DNA from: Hydractinia symbiolongicarpus
Lineage: Eukaryota > Cnidaria > Hydrozoa > Anthoathecata > Hydractiniidae
Reading direction: 5' to 3'
Length of the DNA stretch: 64,000 bases
Assembly (NCBI RefSeq): GCF_029227915.1
Contig: NC_079881.1
Location: 15,289,501 to 15,353,500, forward strand
Shown in pieces: positions 10,691 to 23,800 of this stretch. The position numbers and the translations under genes were made by a program. How positions within the stretch are numbered: the first letter of the stretch is position 1; each line of letters opens with the position of its first letter. Below the pieces are notes generated by a model. The model was not told the origin of the DNA. It ran no database searches and was given only the letters and a program-made list of their open reading frames with translations.

Positions 10691-11020
10691 CTAAGACACC
10701 GTTGTCTCGCTTATTCCAACATTTTCAAAAAATCCCGGTTTCGGATTAGGATTCCAGGGTCGAGCAATCAAGTCAAAAGTAAACACCAGGTTGCCGTAAT
10801 TTTGCTGGGAAAAACCATAACTACCAAAACATTAAACGCCATCACTGTGACTTGCTTAGAAGTTTAGATAATTATTTAATTAGACAGAAAAGGGATCACA
10901 CTACATCAAATTGCCGTGCACCACTTTGGCAACTTTTTCTGATGATAAAAAGGAATCAAGCAAGAAATTCCTGCTTTCTATGTCTTCTATACGCAAGGGT
11001 GTATTAACAACTTCAGCCAT
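10691..11020 (-). CDS. Possible two-exon small gene, unrecognised
   Basis: On the minus strand an ATG at 11020 opens a 39-codon frame (MAEVVNTPLRIEDIESRNF at the start). A second open stretch, 10804-10691, follows a good acceptor (TTTTTCCCAG) and ends in TAG; it begins QNYGNLVFTFD and contains ARPWNPNPKPGFF. A phase-0 join would use a weak donor, GTGGTG after 10925. I do not recognise the product. The composition is more protein-like than its surroundings, and the position, head to head with MFSD11 and about 780 bases away, would suit a divergently transcribed neighbour. It may equally be chance. Confidence 0.22.
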
Positions 11021-11798
11021 TACAATGTGATGATGACATTGATAAAAATAACTCCAAAACTGACTTGAAACATTTGCACTGTTATCACTACTAACTTAGC
11101 AATATGTAGCTAGCTAAACTAAAGCAAAAAAAAAAAAAAACAACAATATAATTACTATATTCCTTTGTACACTCAACATAAAGTAGTTTAAACATAGTAG
11201 GCTGTTTCATATACAGAAGGGAAAAAAGGCTTATTACTTATTGCATTACTTTAGCGAAAAGGTAGCTAGCTACCTTTATGTCCAATCTGCTACAACGTCA
11301 ACAAATCAGTAAATCTAGTGACATTTGCATCGTGGTCTGCTACAACAAATCAGTAAAGGTAGTTAACATTTGCCTGTATTTTACATGCAACTAAAAACTT
11401 AAATTTCTATCTATTCCTGGTGTCTTATGTTACATATAATAATAATAACTAGCTATATATATAAATAATATCACAATCCCTAATCTTTTTTAATGTTGAG
11501 TCAATTTTTTAAAGCTGGAGACTAACAGCCCAGCTGCCATGTTTGTTGTTACTGCTGCGAAAGACAATCATGCATAAATTATATTTTGGGTATAATTATC
11601 ATAAATTATAAGCGATCATGTGACCAGCTTGTTCCAGGGCCTTTTCCCCGCTATCAGCTTTATCAACAAGGCAAAGTGCCCTGGGAACGAGGTTGGCAGA
11701 AAGTTGGAAAATCAAATCAAATCTATTTTTGGTTGTACATCATTCTCACTTTATATAAGGCTTCAGTCATGTGATGATCACGACAAGAAGAAATCAAG
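11021..11798. other. Region upstream of MFSD11
   Basis: AT-rich, with an A-run near 11127 and TAGCTAGC words. The promoter and 5' UTR of MFSD11 must lie here, but no TATA box or other definite promoter element was recognised. A hairpin-forming repeat at 11631-11688 is listed separately. Confidence 0.4.
11631..11688. repeat. Short hairpin repeat, GTTCCAGGGC / GCCCTGGGAAC
   Basis: Inverted arms at 11631-11640 and 11678-11688 with a 37-base loop, followed by GAGGTTGG. The word GCCCTGGGAACGAGGTTG resembles a short foldback repeat I recall from several invertebrate genomes. It lies 110 bases upstream of the MFSD11 start codon. Confidence 0.5.
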
Positions 11799-11897
11799 AT
11801 GGCGAACGGTTGTGATATCAAAATGTACAATGTTGTTATGCATGGAGTTTGTTTCATGCTTATATTTACAGCCTTTCAAACAAGTGGAAATGTACAG
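11799..11897 (+). CDS. MFSD11: MFSD11 exon 1 (start codon, first membrane segment)
   Basis: ATG at 11799 in the context AAGATGG, 33 codons, ends in phase 0 with donor GTAAAA. It encodes the N-terminal segment with [18 protein letters not shown], collinear with the start of vertebrate MFSD11, which supports this start. Confidence 0.92.
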
Positions 11898-14800
11898 GTA
11901 AAATAAATAACCGATAGAGTGAAAAAATTTTTTGACTTAGCCAGGGCTGTCCAGACATTTCATATTCGTAGTGTATATTTGTACACAGTTTTACCCATTT
12001 TTGCGTATGTATATGTTCATCCGCTATTCGTACGTAAAGTGCTTTAGGGTTAGGGTTAGGGTTAGGGTTAGGATTCTTTTTCCTTTTTTCTACGTATGAA
12101 TAGCGCTACGCACTATTAATACGCACTTTATGTCGTGGCGCCGTAAGTGGTTATAGCTTTCGTACTCTGTGCGGGAGACCGGGGTTCGATTCCTCTTGAC
12201 GGCGATTCAACATGGGCGAGTAAATGTTACCATAGCCTCGGGTTAACCCAAGCCATGTGAGGGAAATTGGGGAGATGGCACACTGTGTGGGCCGTTGGAT
12301 GTTGCCGGGAGTTGTCTAGTAGAGCGTGGGCCCTACTAATTGGGTCTGCGTAGCTCAAAATGAGCATTAAAATCTCTAGGACTCTCCATCTAAGCCATGG
12401 CCCCTCCTGGAAATAATAGACAGGGTATATCCCTCGATATTTGTGAGGCTAGCCATGTAAAATATGCACATCTATCTATCTATCTATCTATCTTAAAGTG
12501 CGTACGAATATACAGTTCCTTTCATATTTGGTGTTAGAGTCACCCGACCGACCCTATTTTTTGATCGAAATTTTTGGGATATTAAACGCCTAATTGAACT
12601 CCACAAAAAACATTATCATTGACTGAACAAGAGGATGCCGGTAAGCCACAAATACCCACATATATAGCTAAGGGCATTTGCGGAATATTACCAAAATGCA
12701 ATTCCTTGTGACATGCCATACGGACGATAGTTGGAAGAAGGTGCTTGAAGATAAAGGAGTTATTAAAGTTAAAGTTATTTATCAAGTAAATCTTATTATA
12801 AACTATCGAAAACAGTTCTTTTAAGAACTTCGCTACCACATAGTAAGTTTATTTTAATTTTTATAGTTTTTTGAATCATTAGTGTCTGTTTTTCTTTTCT
12901 CTGTCAGGCGTTGTTCAAGTCTGTGCAGGGTTTTTTTCGGACAAATACTTGATTTTTTTTTAAAACACCGAACTCGCCCGAACCTTTTACTGCGTATGCA
13001 ACTTATCGGCACAAGAGGGTGCCGATAAGCAGCAAACGCCCGCATATACAAGGGCGAGTTCGGGCCACTTTTCGAATTATATTGACGGTTGTCTGCCGAA
13101 ACCGCCTGCACTTTACCGAGCACGCCCGAACTCGCCCGAAACATTCCAGAAATGCAACACCTTGTAACATAAACATGGTGGATGACAATTGAAAGAACGC
13201 GCTTGAAGAGAAAGGAGGTAAGAAAGTATATATATAAGTTATTTATCAAGTAAATCTTATCAAAACCGTAAATAGCAGTTCTTTTAAGAACTTATCTACC
13301 ATATAGTTAGTTCATTTTAATTTTTATACTTTTTTAAATAATTCTTCAAAAGTCATTTATAGTGAATTTTTTTTTCTTTCGGGCATTGTTCGGGACTTTG
13401 CGGGTTTTTTTGGGCAAATACCTGAATTTTTTTTTAAAACACCGAACTTGCCCGAAAACTCCGCACTTTTTACGGCGTATAATTTTTACGGCGTAAAATT
13501 ATTTGCAATCATTTGCACCTTCATTAACCAGAAGCATTACAGCCTGTCACAAAATGAGTGTAAAGTGTAAGGCACCTTGCAGTGCATACAATCAAGAACA
13601 TTCGAACAGTAGTAACATAAGAAGACACATCCTATCAGGATGTGTGTTCATATTTGGAACTTGGTAAACACAACTCATCTTTTAATCATATTTATTAATT
13701 TGAACACAACAGGGGACATTCAAAAAACAATACGAACAAGATATATAAACATAACAAAGCATCTTTCTTTCCTGCTGAATTTACAAGTCTTCTTGGAGGT
13801 GTGGATAGCTTTTCCGTTCTCAAGATATTCAGATTTAAAGAATTTCAGTTTAATTATGCTGCATAAATTATGATGTTATATTTAACGAATAGCAAATTAA
13901 GGGATGTGCATTTAAAATTTATCAAAGCATATATATATATTATAAAGGTGAATTGATTAACATAATTTTATTTAACTTGTTTGCTTGTCCCAGGCCTCTT
14001 AATTTTTTTCCAATGACGCAATAACTTAGAATCAGCAACTTGGTTTGCAATATAATTTTTTGATTAAACTTGCCCTATATGTTTACTCACAAAATTTAAT
14101 TGCTAAGTTATGGGGTCTTTAGCAAAAAATGTTCCATACTATAATTAGACCACATCAGTGTAATTAAGCACATTAGATCTAATTAAAGTAAAGATATTTT
14201 TACTCAAATTCAAGTGAAACACACTGTTCAAGTGACCACCTTCATTTTATTGTAATATGCTTCATTTAGTTTTAAAAACGTTAGTGTAAAGTGTAAACAA
14301 TGCTGTATTTCATTCTATAAGCATCAAATCACTAAGAACGCCATATGTTGTTAGTAGTTTGAATAGTTTGAAGTAGATTTTGTTCGATCTTCACGCTTCC
14401 AACTTGGTGAGTCTAATGCTCATCATGTCAATGATGCTGTTTGTGTTGGCCTTTTGAAAGTGAACATAATTTGGTATTAGTGGCTCATCAGGAACCGTAG
14501 AATAAAAGCAATCTAACTATGATTTGAAAATTCTATGCTACAATCAGACTGGTTGCATTTTGCCTTTGGTAGACCATTAAACAATCATAGATCATCTTCA
14601 AAAATAGTGACATTTATTGTTGTCAGAAATTTCACATTTTTCAGTTAAAAGTGCTTGAGAACCAAAGCTCACAAATTTAAAAAAATTAACTGAGTTTATA
14701 TTTACATTATAATTAACATTTTGTAAGCACAACTTGTTATTAATCATTAGTTTTCCTTTAAGTGCCCCACCTGCTCCATAAATATACAGCTGAAAGACAG

Positions 14801-17800
14801 GGGTTTGACATTCTGGAGGGTTACGGCTTCCAACACAGTGAAATATTTCACTACCTTTGTATATTTGCCTGAAAGTTTCTAGCCTCAACAGCGCAGTATT
14901 TGTTAACAATTGACTTAGCTGGTCAGTGTTAGAAGATAAATTATCTAATGCAACTTCACCCTTGTGACAACATTTAAAACAATTTTCATTTTGAAACTTT
15001 AAAACTTGTTAATACTCACACTCTTTCTACATAGCACCTAAATAATAAAAATAAGGCAACACATATTGATGTGCTATGTTTGTGGTGAATTTCTGCAAGC
15101 ACAGACAGCAGATTTCTTTGTGCATTTGCTCTTCTTTTATTTTAACCTGTTCAAAATTCTGTGGTTGTTGTGCAGCAGCCTGTCTTTCAATGTCCTGAGC
15201 ACGTCTGTTTACAGCCTGCTCATTTTCTGCTTGCCATGCCACATCTTGTGTTTCAACTTTCTAAATACGTCTATCGGCAGCTTGTTCGTTACATTCTATA
15301 TTACGAAAAGTTGCCTGTCTAATATCAACATTAGGACGTCTATTGGTAATTTGATGAACAGTTTCTCAGTGACGTAAAGATGCAACATGGCATGCATGTC
15401 TATGCCTAGCTAAAGAAACATCTTCAAAATTGATAGACATAGTATGACATTTATCTGCACTTCTTGTGGCAGTTCTGCCTGTTAAGGAATATTTTGCATG
15501 TTACCCATAATGGCACCAAAAAACGTTTGGTTATTTTCAGGGCGATGCAACAAAAACCTACCAGCATCATTAAAAATTCTGAAACCATGCACAGGGTTGG
15601 AGTTATTACTACTTTTTTATATATATTTATATATATTTTGAAATGGAGAAAGGGAGGAGAAAATAAAATGATTTTAATGTCAATTTCATGATATTGAAGT
15701 AAATTTCTTAAAGATTAACAATATGTGCTCTTTTTGGGAGATTGCTAATGATATTGCTTAAAATATACCAGCAATTATTGACAATATCAGAGAGATATCA
15801 GTAAAAATTTCTGGCCCTATCAGTGATATAGAATATTACTGGTAATCATTGATCATCCTTTTGAACTCATGTAGACTTGGCAGAAGGTAATAATGACATA
15901 ATTGTTGCAGAGGAATTCAGAATTAGGATGATGTGATGACAACAAATGAACATAAAGTGAATTTTAAAGAAAGGAAAGATTTCAATAAATCTATTGCTTC
16001 TATCCAGGCCCGTGAAAAAATTAATTACTTTAAAAACCTGTGATCTGACTGGTTGTTTTTGATCCTCTAATTATCTCCTCATTTAATAAAAAGCCCGTCG
16101 ATGACAGCTATAGCTGTCAAAACATAGCCTAGAATAACTTACTTGTTTATTACATGATAATGTCTATATTATTCAATGATATTTTGTTTATTTACTGATC
16201 GATTTTTTGGCTACATACATACATTCTTAGTTGAAAAACAGCAAATGAATATTACTTTACGGATCCAGTTTACATTTAACAATTCTTAATATCTTCTTTT
16301 TAGACATCTGTGTTAAACAGTATTAAAGATAAAGATGGACACAGTCCATTTCAAAGTAAGTATGCTGTTAGAGCCAGTGGAATATTGTCACTTTACGCAG
16401 AAAAACAGTTTAAACAATTGGTTCTTTCTTTGCTGCTGTTAATGCTATCATGAATGGTAATATAATTCTTGTATTTTTATGCTCAACAATGTGTAAAAAT
16501 AAGCACTAGTGAGCTTAAGACCTAGAAGGTGAGGAATATCTTTCTCCAAATATATTTAATATGTTCATATATATTCATATGTTATATCATAACAGAGCCA
16601 CAGGTCATTTCTTAAGCTTTTAGGTCAATAATTCTGCGGGTGCTATCTTAAAAAAATTAATTTTGAGAAGCAAAAGTAAGAACAAATTTCCTTTACCCCT
16701 TACACCGCATAGGGGCTATTGTTTTGGCATAAGGAACATGCCAAAAGCAAGTTCCAAGAAAGTTCACAGCCAGGAATTTGAACCCATGGTATGAAAAAGT
16801 GTAAGTAAAGTCATTAATTAAACTTTGTAACTTACTGGCGCCGTAAATTTCATTTTAAAATAGAAACATATGACAAATCACAAGGCTATAAAAAGTTAGA
16901 GCTTTAATGCCATCATTGATAAACTTTACATAAAAAATGAAAGGTAAAACATGCTTGTCGTCCTCCGTCCAGATTATTATGACATTTATCCTCATTGTTG
17001 GGAAAAAATGTTCTAATTAAAATCTAATATGTCGAAACTAAACAATATTATTAAAATACATGTGAAAAAACAAGGTAGAATATGCTTGTCAAAACACCCT
17101 CCTCCCTTACAATGAATATGCTTTTTCTCAATTTTAATAAAATTGTGCTAATTGAAAAGTGATATGGCAAAATTCACATTCACTAACTGTAGAAAAACTG
17201 TTATTACCAATACTAATTTACTAATCTATCGATATCAGTAATTGTATTACTGTATTAGTAATACAAATATAATCGTAAGGGAAATGTTGGTAATAATATT
17301 GGCATTACTGATACTGGCTAGTAATTTATCAATACTTAAAAAATAATTAACGTTGCTTAAAAAATGGGTTGCCAATACTATAGTCACTTCTATTGTTTTA
17401 TTACCAATACTACTTATAAAATAATTTTCAATATTATTGGTTGTTGCTGTTTTTCCCTAATTCTGATTTCTACACCCCTATAAAGTCTGTTTTAAATTCA
17501 ATCATAATGAACACCCTTTTCTGTCTTGCTCGTCAGTGTGGCAAATCACTCTGGTAATCTTCTTCCTTCCCTCTTTTTTTATTCTTATCAACTGTTCATT
17601 AAGAATTTTTACTTTTTGAGAACTGTTTTTAAATGTTTTATCTTGTAAAAAACATCTTGTTTCCTTTTATTTAGCGCAATAAATATTTTCGGAAATGTAC
17701 CTGCTTCTTTTAGGTACCCGTCTCATTTCAGCGTTGCGTAAAAATCCTAAGATTTAATTAGAAAATACGTATTATTATAATACAACTATGGCATGAATCA

Positions 17801-20800
17801 GTGTTGGAACATCTTTTTTTTTTTGAATTTTTAGGTTGCAATAGAAAAAACAATTTTTATTGGTTTCAATTAAAATTATTTTTGAACCTACATTACAACA
17901 ATTTCACTGATGAAAATCATTTTCATGAAAGTTATTTTCTAATGTTCCTTTGTTTATTTACGTCATTCAAAACTAATTATATGCTAAAAGTTTAACACAT
18001 TTTAGTGTCCCCTGTCTTAAATGATATTTAAACATGTGACATGTGACATTGATATTACATATTCTGTTTCTAAAAGATTTTTTTCTTCACTTTTAGACAA
18101 AGGCTATATTAGGTATGTATGTGGAATGCGATGGTTTGTGTTTCATTTTTGTTTTTAGCTTGCCTGGCCACAGCCAAAGACAGGTTAAGTTTTATCCATT
18201 GTAAATGATGTATTGTACACATGCTGCAATCTTTAATAAAATTAACGAGTTTTAGAGCAATAAAAAGTGAATAGCATTACTTTTCAAGTTTGAAATGTAG
18301 TTTTATATAATTTTATACTGTTTTATGTTTTAGTCTTTCGATTATCTATACTGTTTTTTCATTGGCCAATTTTGTTGCTCCTCCAATTGTTAATTTATTT
18401 GGACCTCGAGTAGCCATGTTTTTTGGTGGATTGTGCTATGCGTAAGCTTTATATTTTCTTAGTATGGCAAAAGCATGTGAAATTTGTATGTCAGTTTGGA
18501 AAGAAAGTTTATTATACAGAAATTTTAATTTATATTGATGGTGATACGGTAACCTGCACCTTCGTATAACCCACATAAAATTTCAATCAATGTGTTTTAC
18601 TAACCCGCACCTTTGCATAACCCGCATCATGTTAAGAAAAAAATTCAATATTTACTTACCCTAATCATTTTATAAACATGTGTGTGTGTTCTGTTTTTTC
18701 ATGCCGGAGTGGTGAACACCAAACACGAGAACCGAGTGTCTGAACTAGCAAATCTCTTAGTCTTAACTTCCTTGTCTCCGATTGCCGATATAATAATGAA
18801 TTAAAATTAATTTGACAAGTCGATCTTCTGCTAATTGGGAGAGTACTAAATCAGACATTACTGTTTTCTTTTTATTTGTAGACATTAGTTTTAGCCAATA
18901 ATAACTCTTGCTTCCTGCGAATAAACAAACAAACAAATAAAAAACCATTCTATCAGGTTATAAAACTAAAGTAAAATCTCTGTTTTTTATGTATATTTAA
19001 TTTTTTTTGGCATAAAAATAAACAACATAATAATTATCACGGATTGTCTGTAACAGCGATGTACGGAATGTGTTTTTCTAATGTTTATAGAATTTTGTTA
19101 TCTATTTATATCTCAGCAATTACAGTGTGCATAATAAAATGAATGGCGGCAATGAGGAGGAGATAGTTGCGTGTCTCTTATTAATTGTATATTATATTTA
19201 CTTTTGATATTTTCAGTTGCCACCTGTTACTCGAAGGTAGCGAAGATAAAAAAAGAAAATTATTATCTATACTTTAAATTTAATATTTTTCAAAAATTTT
19301 AACAGGAATTAATAATTAAGTCCTGTGCACTAGGTTGTGAAATACGTGTCAATGAAACCTAAAAATGATACCTGCTATATTGCTCTATTACCAAAAGCAA
19401 ATCATTTCAATATGCTTAATGTGATTGCAAAGATATAAATAGATTAGAATTACATTCAACACAAAAGAAAAATGATCTCCAGAATTGTGTTTCAGGGAGA
19501 GCTCGTAATATTAGCAATGGCAAGCAATAGAAAGTTAAAGCAATCACTATGTAAAAAAAATTAAATCACGTAGTTGAAGTAAGATTACGTAGATCGCGCA
19601 TGCAGTTATATTAATGTACCCATTTTATCCCGTTGGTAATATTTTCTTCATTGAATGTATAAACTTTAAATTTCAAAATAAATGACAGAAAATATAAAAC
19701 TTATGACATAACCTGCACCACAATATAACCCGCACCAACTGTGGAACCCCTAAAAATCAACTTATAACCCGCGGGTTATATACTGGAAAATACGGTATGT
19801 TAAAATTCTTTTTCGTTGTGTTTTTATTTTGCGTACTCTCTACTATATTACAAATTTATGGAAGCTCTCTACAAGAGGGGGTGCTGTCATGGTGAAGCAA
19901 AATAAGTTTATCTAAAAGTTTAGTAACAAAAAGAGTAAAATAAACCAGGGCCTTTTTATCATTTGTTAGGTTTGTTAATTGTGATGCTCTCTTTCCGTAT
20001 TTAAAAATACGAAATATGGAAATTTCTTATTGAAAAATACGGATTTCGTATTTTAAAATACGCGTATTTTTGAAAATACGAATTACGAATTTTCGTATTT
20101 TTAAAACTACAGAATTCTAATTTTAAAAATACGAAGTTCGTATTGCGTATTTTTGAAAAATACGAAATTCTACTTTTAAATATAGAACATACAAAGTTCT
20201 AATTTTAAAAATAAAATTTCATATTTTTAGAAATGTTACGTGTATCAAGTGAGTGGTTGAATAAATTGAATAGAACAATTACTCAATTTTACAAGTTTGT
20301 TTTTAACAGATTTTTAATTGGCTCAATGAGGAACGTTTTCTCATCATTTTAGAATGAAATACGGCAACTTTGAGACTTCACAGGGACGTTTTCTCTTCAT
20401 TTTAGAATGGAATACGGCAACTTTAAAGCTTCACAGGCACGTTTTCTTGTCATGTTAGAATGGGATACGGCAACTTTAAAGCTTCGCAGGGACGTTTTCT
20501 CATCATTTTAGAGTGAAATACAACAATTTTGAAGCTTTGCAAGGACGTTTTTTTGTCATTTTAGAAAGAAATACGGCAACTTTGAGACTTCGCAGAGACG
20601 TTTTCTCATCATTTTAGTAGGGAATACAACAACTTTCCATTCATATCAAAAATGAGACGAACCCTAACCAAACATTACTTCTTTTATTTCTTTGTATTTT
20701 AAATCTACAGCGTATTTTTAGAAATACGGTTTTTAAAAAAAAAATGCGTATTTCTAAATACGCAATTCGTATTTTTGAAAATACGAAATTCCTATTGTTT

Positions 20801-23800
20801 CGAAAATATGAATTAAAATAGAAGGGGTCGATTTTCCTAGAGAGCATCACAATTTTCTTTTCAGTGAGGTGTGCATAAATAAATTTTGTTTTTCTCCCAT
20901 TAAAAATCGAGGATTACAAAATCATGCTCACATTGCCTCTTGTCCAAATATAGATTTTTTTTTTAGTTTGTATATTGGTGCAATCATCCAGCCGTTTGTG
21001 TCTACATTGTATATTGCCTCTGTTGTTGTTGGAGTTGGAGCTGCTTGTAAGTTTAAATTCTTTGTTATTGTGTATGTTATTTTTAGGAAGGGCTTTTTTC
21101 TACCTCTGCCTAATGTGTTGCATTCAGCAATGAAAATTTAAGTTGTTCTAGATTATGTGGCAGACCATTCATGGGATTATTTTAACAGTTACAATAGTGT
21201 GAATGAAAACCTAACAATGGAGATTAAAAATGATATGCTTGTGAAATTTTCTCTAACCCTGTTATTTTTGTGCCTGCTCTAACATGGGACCAGGTAAGGT
21301 TTTTTTTGAGGGAAGGGATTGTTAATTAACCGTGAAATTGTCTGCTTAACCAAGAAAAAGAAGTTTAACTCACAATTATCATGAAGTAAGTGAGATAAAA
21401 AAATATGCAATAATAAAATTACATTAAATTACATTTGTGTTCTTTTATTCTTAGCTCATTTGACATAATATTTTACTGAAAATTAAAAGGGATGAGAATT
21501 TATGAAAATATTATTGCCCTTGTGATTTAGTATTTTCAGTGGATTATGTACTTTTGACAAACGGTTGCAGAGATATTGAGGTTAAAACGTTTTTTGATGA
21601 CGTCATCAACCCATCCATTCCGAAACGGATTCGGGGACCCAGGTTTGGGAAACTTACCCAAATTGGTCCCAGGTGGTCCTTAGTTACCAGCGCAGTGAAA
21701 AAACATTGACGTCACCACTTCGTTTCCATGTTATTTGGCCTCAAAGTTTTAGGCTCACTGTAATGGCTTCATTAATTTAATATAGGATATTGACGTTAAA
21801 GTAGTGTTATTGACGTCGCGCTGAACGTCATAAAGTTTAACAAATAAGACATACTTTTTTTCGGCAACTTCAAAGAAAATATTGGCGACATCAAAGAACT
21901 TGTCTTCCAAACTGAATTTCACAAAGACATAAAAAATTGAACCATTATCTCACTACAAACAATGTACTCGTCATTGATGTTTAGACAAACCTAGTGAGTG
22001 TATTCAATTCATAACATACACCACAGTGTACTTGGAAATTTTTCATAACGTCATTTATAATATCATTGTACCCTACGTCAGCACAGATTCTTCTTCTGCT
22101 ATCTTAATACATATAGCTAAATTTTAAACATAAAGATCAAATGAAACACACCAATTCATTCGAAAGAAACTTTAACAATTTTTACAGTTGAATGAATAGG
22201 TCAAACATATAAGTTGAACAAAACAAATTTCTTTTAAAAGAACATTTTAGCTTAAACTCATTACCAGCAAAAAAAAATGTCATGGTCTAAATTGTCAATT
22301 ATTTCTTAGGAGACTTAAATGGACCTTTAAATTTCTATAATTTTTACTTTGTTTTTATGTTTGAATGATTAATTTATTGCATAATCAAGGAAACCAACAG
22401 GGGAAAACAAATAAAAAAGAAAATAAAGAAATTCTTTTAGATAATTATTACTTCTTCGTAATGCTATTGTTTTTTTAAGTTGTAAATTTTTTCGGCTTAA
22501 GGTAATAAGAGATGATACAACTTTAATTTAAAAAATAGTTGAGCAAAAATAAAGCAAAATTGTAGTTAAAATGTTTAACAATGCTTCAAATTTTTTAAAG
22601 GTAATATATTCGGTTTCATTAGATTGATATTCAATGCCGCCAACGTCATTAGATGTGCTACAGATTAACACTCCTCACCTGTGTTTTTTTAAAATTTCGA
22701 ATTTTTTAACATTCGTTTTTATATTTGCTTTAATTTTTGTTTTGAATGTTTGTTTTGAATGTTTTTTTGAAATTGAAAACAAAAACAAAAAAAATTTTTG
22801 TAAGGCACATTTGTAAATTTTCAGTTTCTGCGCAGGACATTTTTTCTTGCGATTGTCTCCGCAAGTTCTTTTGTTCATATGATATAAATACATCTCCCTG
22901 TCAGTTTTGCCACATTTCATCTATCAGGTTTACAAAAAACCCAGAAACATATCTTCCCATATAAATAGGGTTTGTCCAAAATCTGCACCTGAAATTTTTT
23001 AAGTTATCTTTAGCGATGATGTCTATTTATAATGGCTCTTATTGGCAATAATTTTTTGTTAAGGATTGCAATTTTAAAATAATTGAAATTGTCAGTTGTT
23101 TCAGATAAAAGAAAATTCATAGAGTTAACAACGTTCCCCCACCTATTATTTGAAATTTGAAATATAAGAATAGAAGGTCAACGCTTAACAATTTGGTGTT
23201 AGGTGTCATATGTTCATTATATCTTTTAGGTTTAGATGTTTGCTTTATGCCATAATTAAGAATAAATATCTATTCACATTCTGGTAGCAGAGGCTAGTTA
23301 AGAAGATGGCAACTGGAACAATCACGATGGCACTAAAGTATGGATTGCCCCAACTTTCTGAAGATGGCAATTTTGATGCATGAATACATGATCTGGAATT
23401 ATGGGAAGTAGTTACAGAACTTCCAAAGAAGAAACAAGGGCCAGTTGTTTATTTGAGTTTAAATTCAAAAGTATGTCAGGCATGTTCAGCCTTAGCGAAA
23501 GAAAAATTGAATGAAGAAGATGGTTTAAATAAACTTGTTAATAAATTAAAAGAACTTTATGGCATTACTGAAGATCAAGCAATGTTCAATGCTTACGAAA
23601 AATTTGAGACCTTTCACTGTTCCAGGACAATGTCGATTGGTGATTATGTAAATGAATTTGAACAGCTGAATCAAAAACTTGAGTTTTAAAATTGAGTTAC
23701 CAACTGCTATTCTTGCATATCAATTACTAAAAAATGCAGATTTACCGAAAGCTACACGTGAACTAACACGTGCTATGGTTCTTTCCCTCACATACGACTC

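Larger units (their letters stand above)
11898..16303 (+). other. MFSD11 intron 1 (4406 bp)
   Basis: Holds a telomere-like tract, SINE, duplicated block, zinc-finger-like fragment, truncated foldback repeat and Helitron-like remnant, all listed separately. The remainder (14131-14597 and 15480-16303) shows no recognisable feature. Confidence 0.85.
18442..20966 (+). other. MFSD11 intron 4 (2525 bp)
   Basis: Contains a TAACCCGC-rich repeat (18545-19797) and the TIR element at 19981-20850. Otherwise nothing was recognised. Confidence 0.6.

Noticed and set aside
12044-12072. Chromosome end
   Set aside because: TTAGGG tract is short and lies within a gene intron, with unique coding exons on both sides further out.
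12135-12210. tRNA gene
   Set aside because: A and B boxes are present but the head does not close into a full cloverleaf with an anticodon stem, and it continues into a SINE body with a microsatellite tail.
12854-13249. 131-codon minus-strand frame
   Set aside because: Spans the duplicated GC-richer block; the duplicate copy does not keep the frame, and the composition is not protein-like.
19981-20850. Attachment sites or integron-like cassettes in the TACGAAT-rich arrays
   Set aside because: The repeats are the inner ends of a TIR transposon with perfect GTGATGCTCTCT termini; no integrase is associated.
22634-22964. Overlapping 60-80 codon frames, also at 30887-31126
   Set aside because: They lie in the two arms of the inverted repeat and are low-complexity Lys/Phe-rich; the two arms do not preserve them equally.
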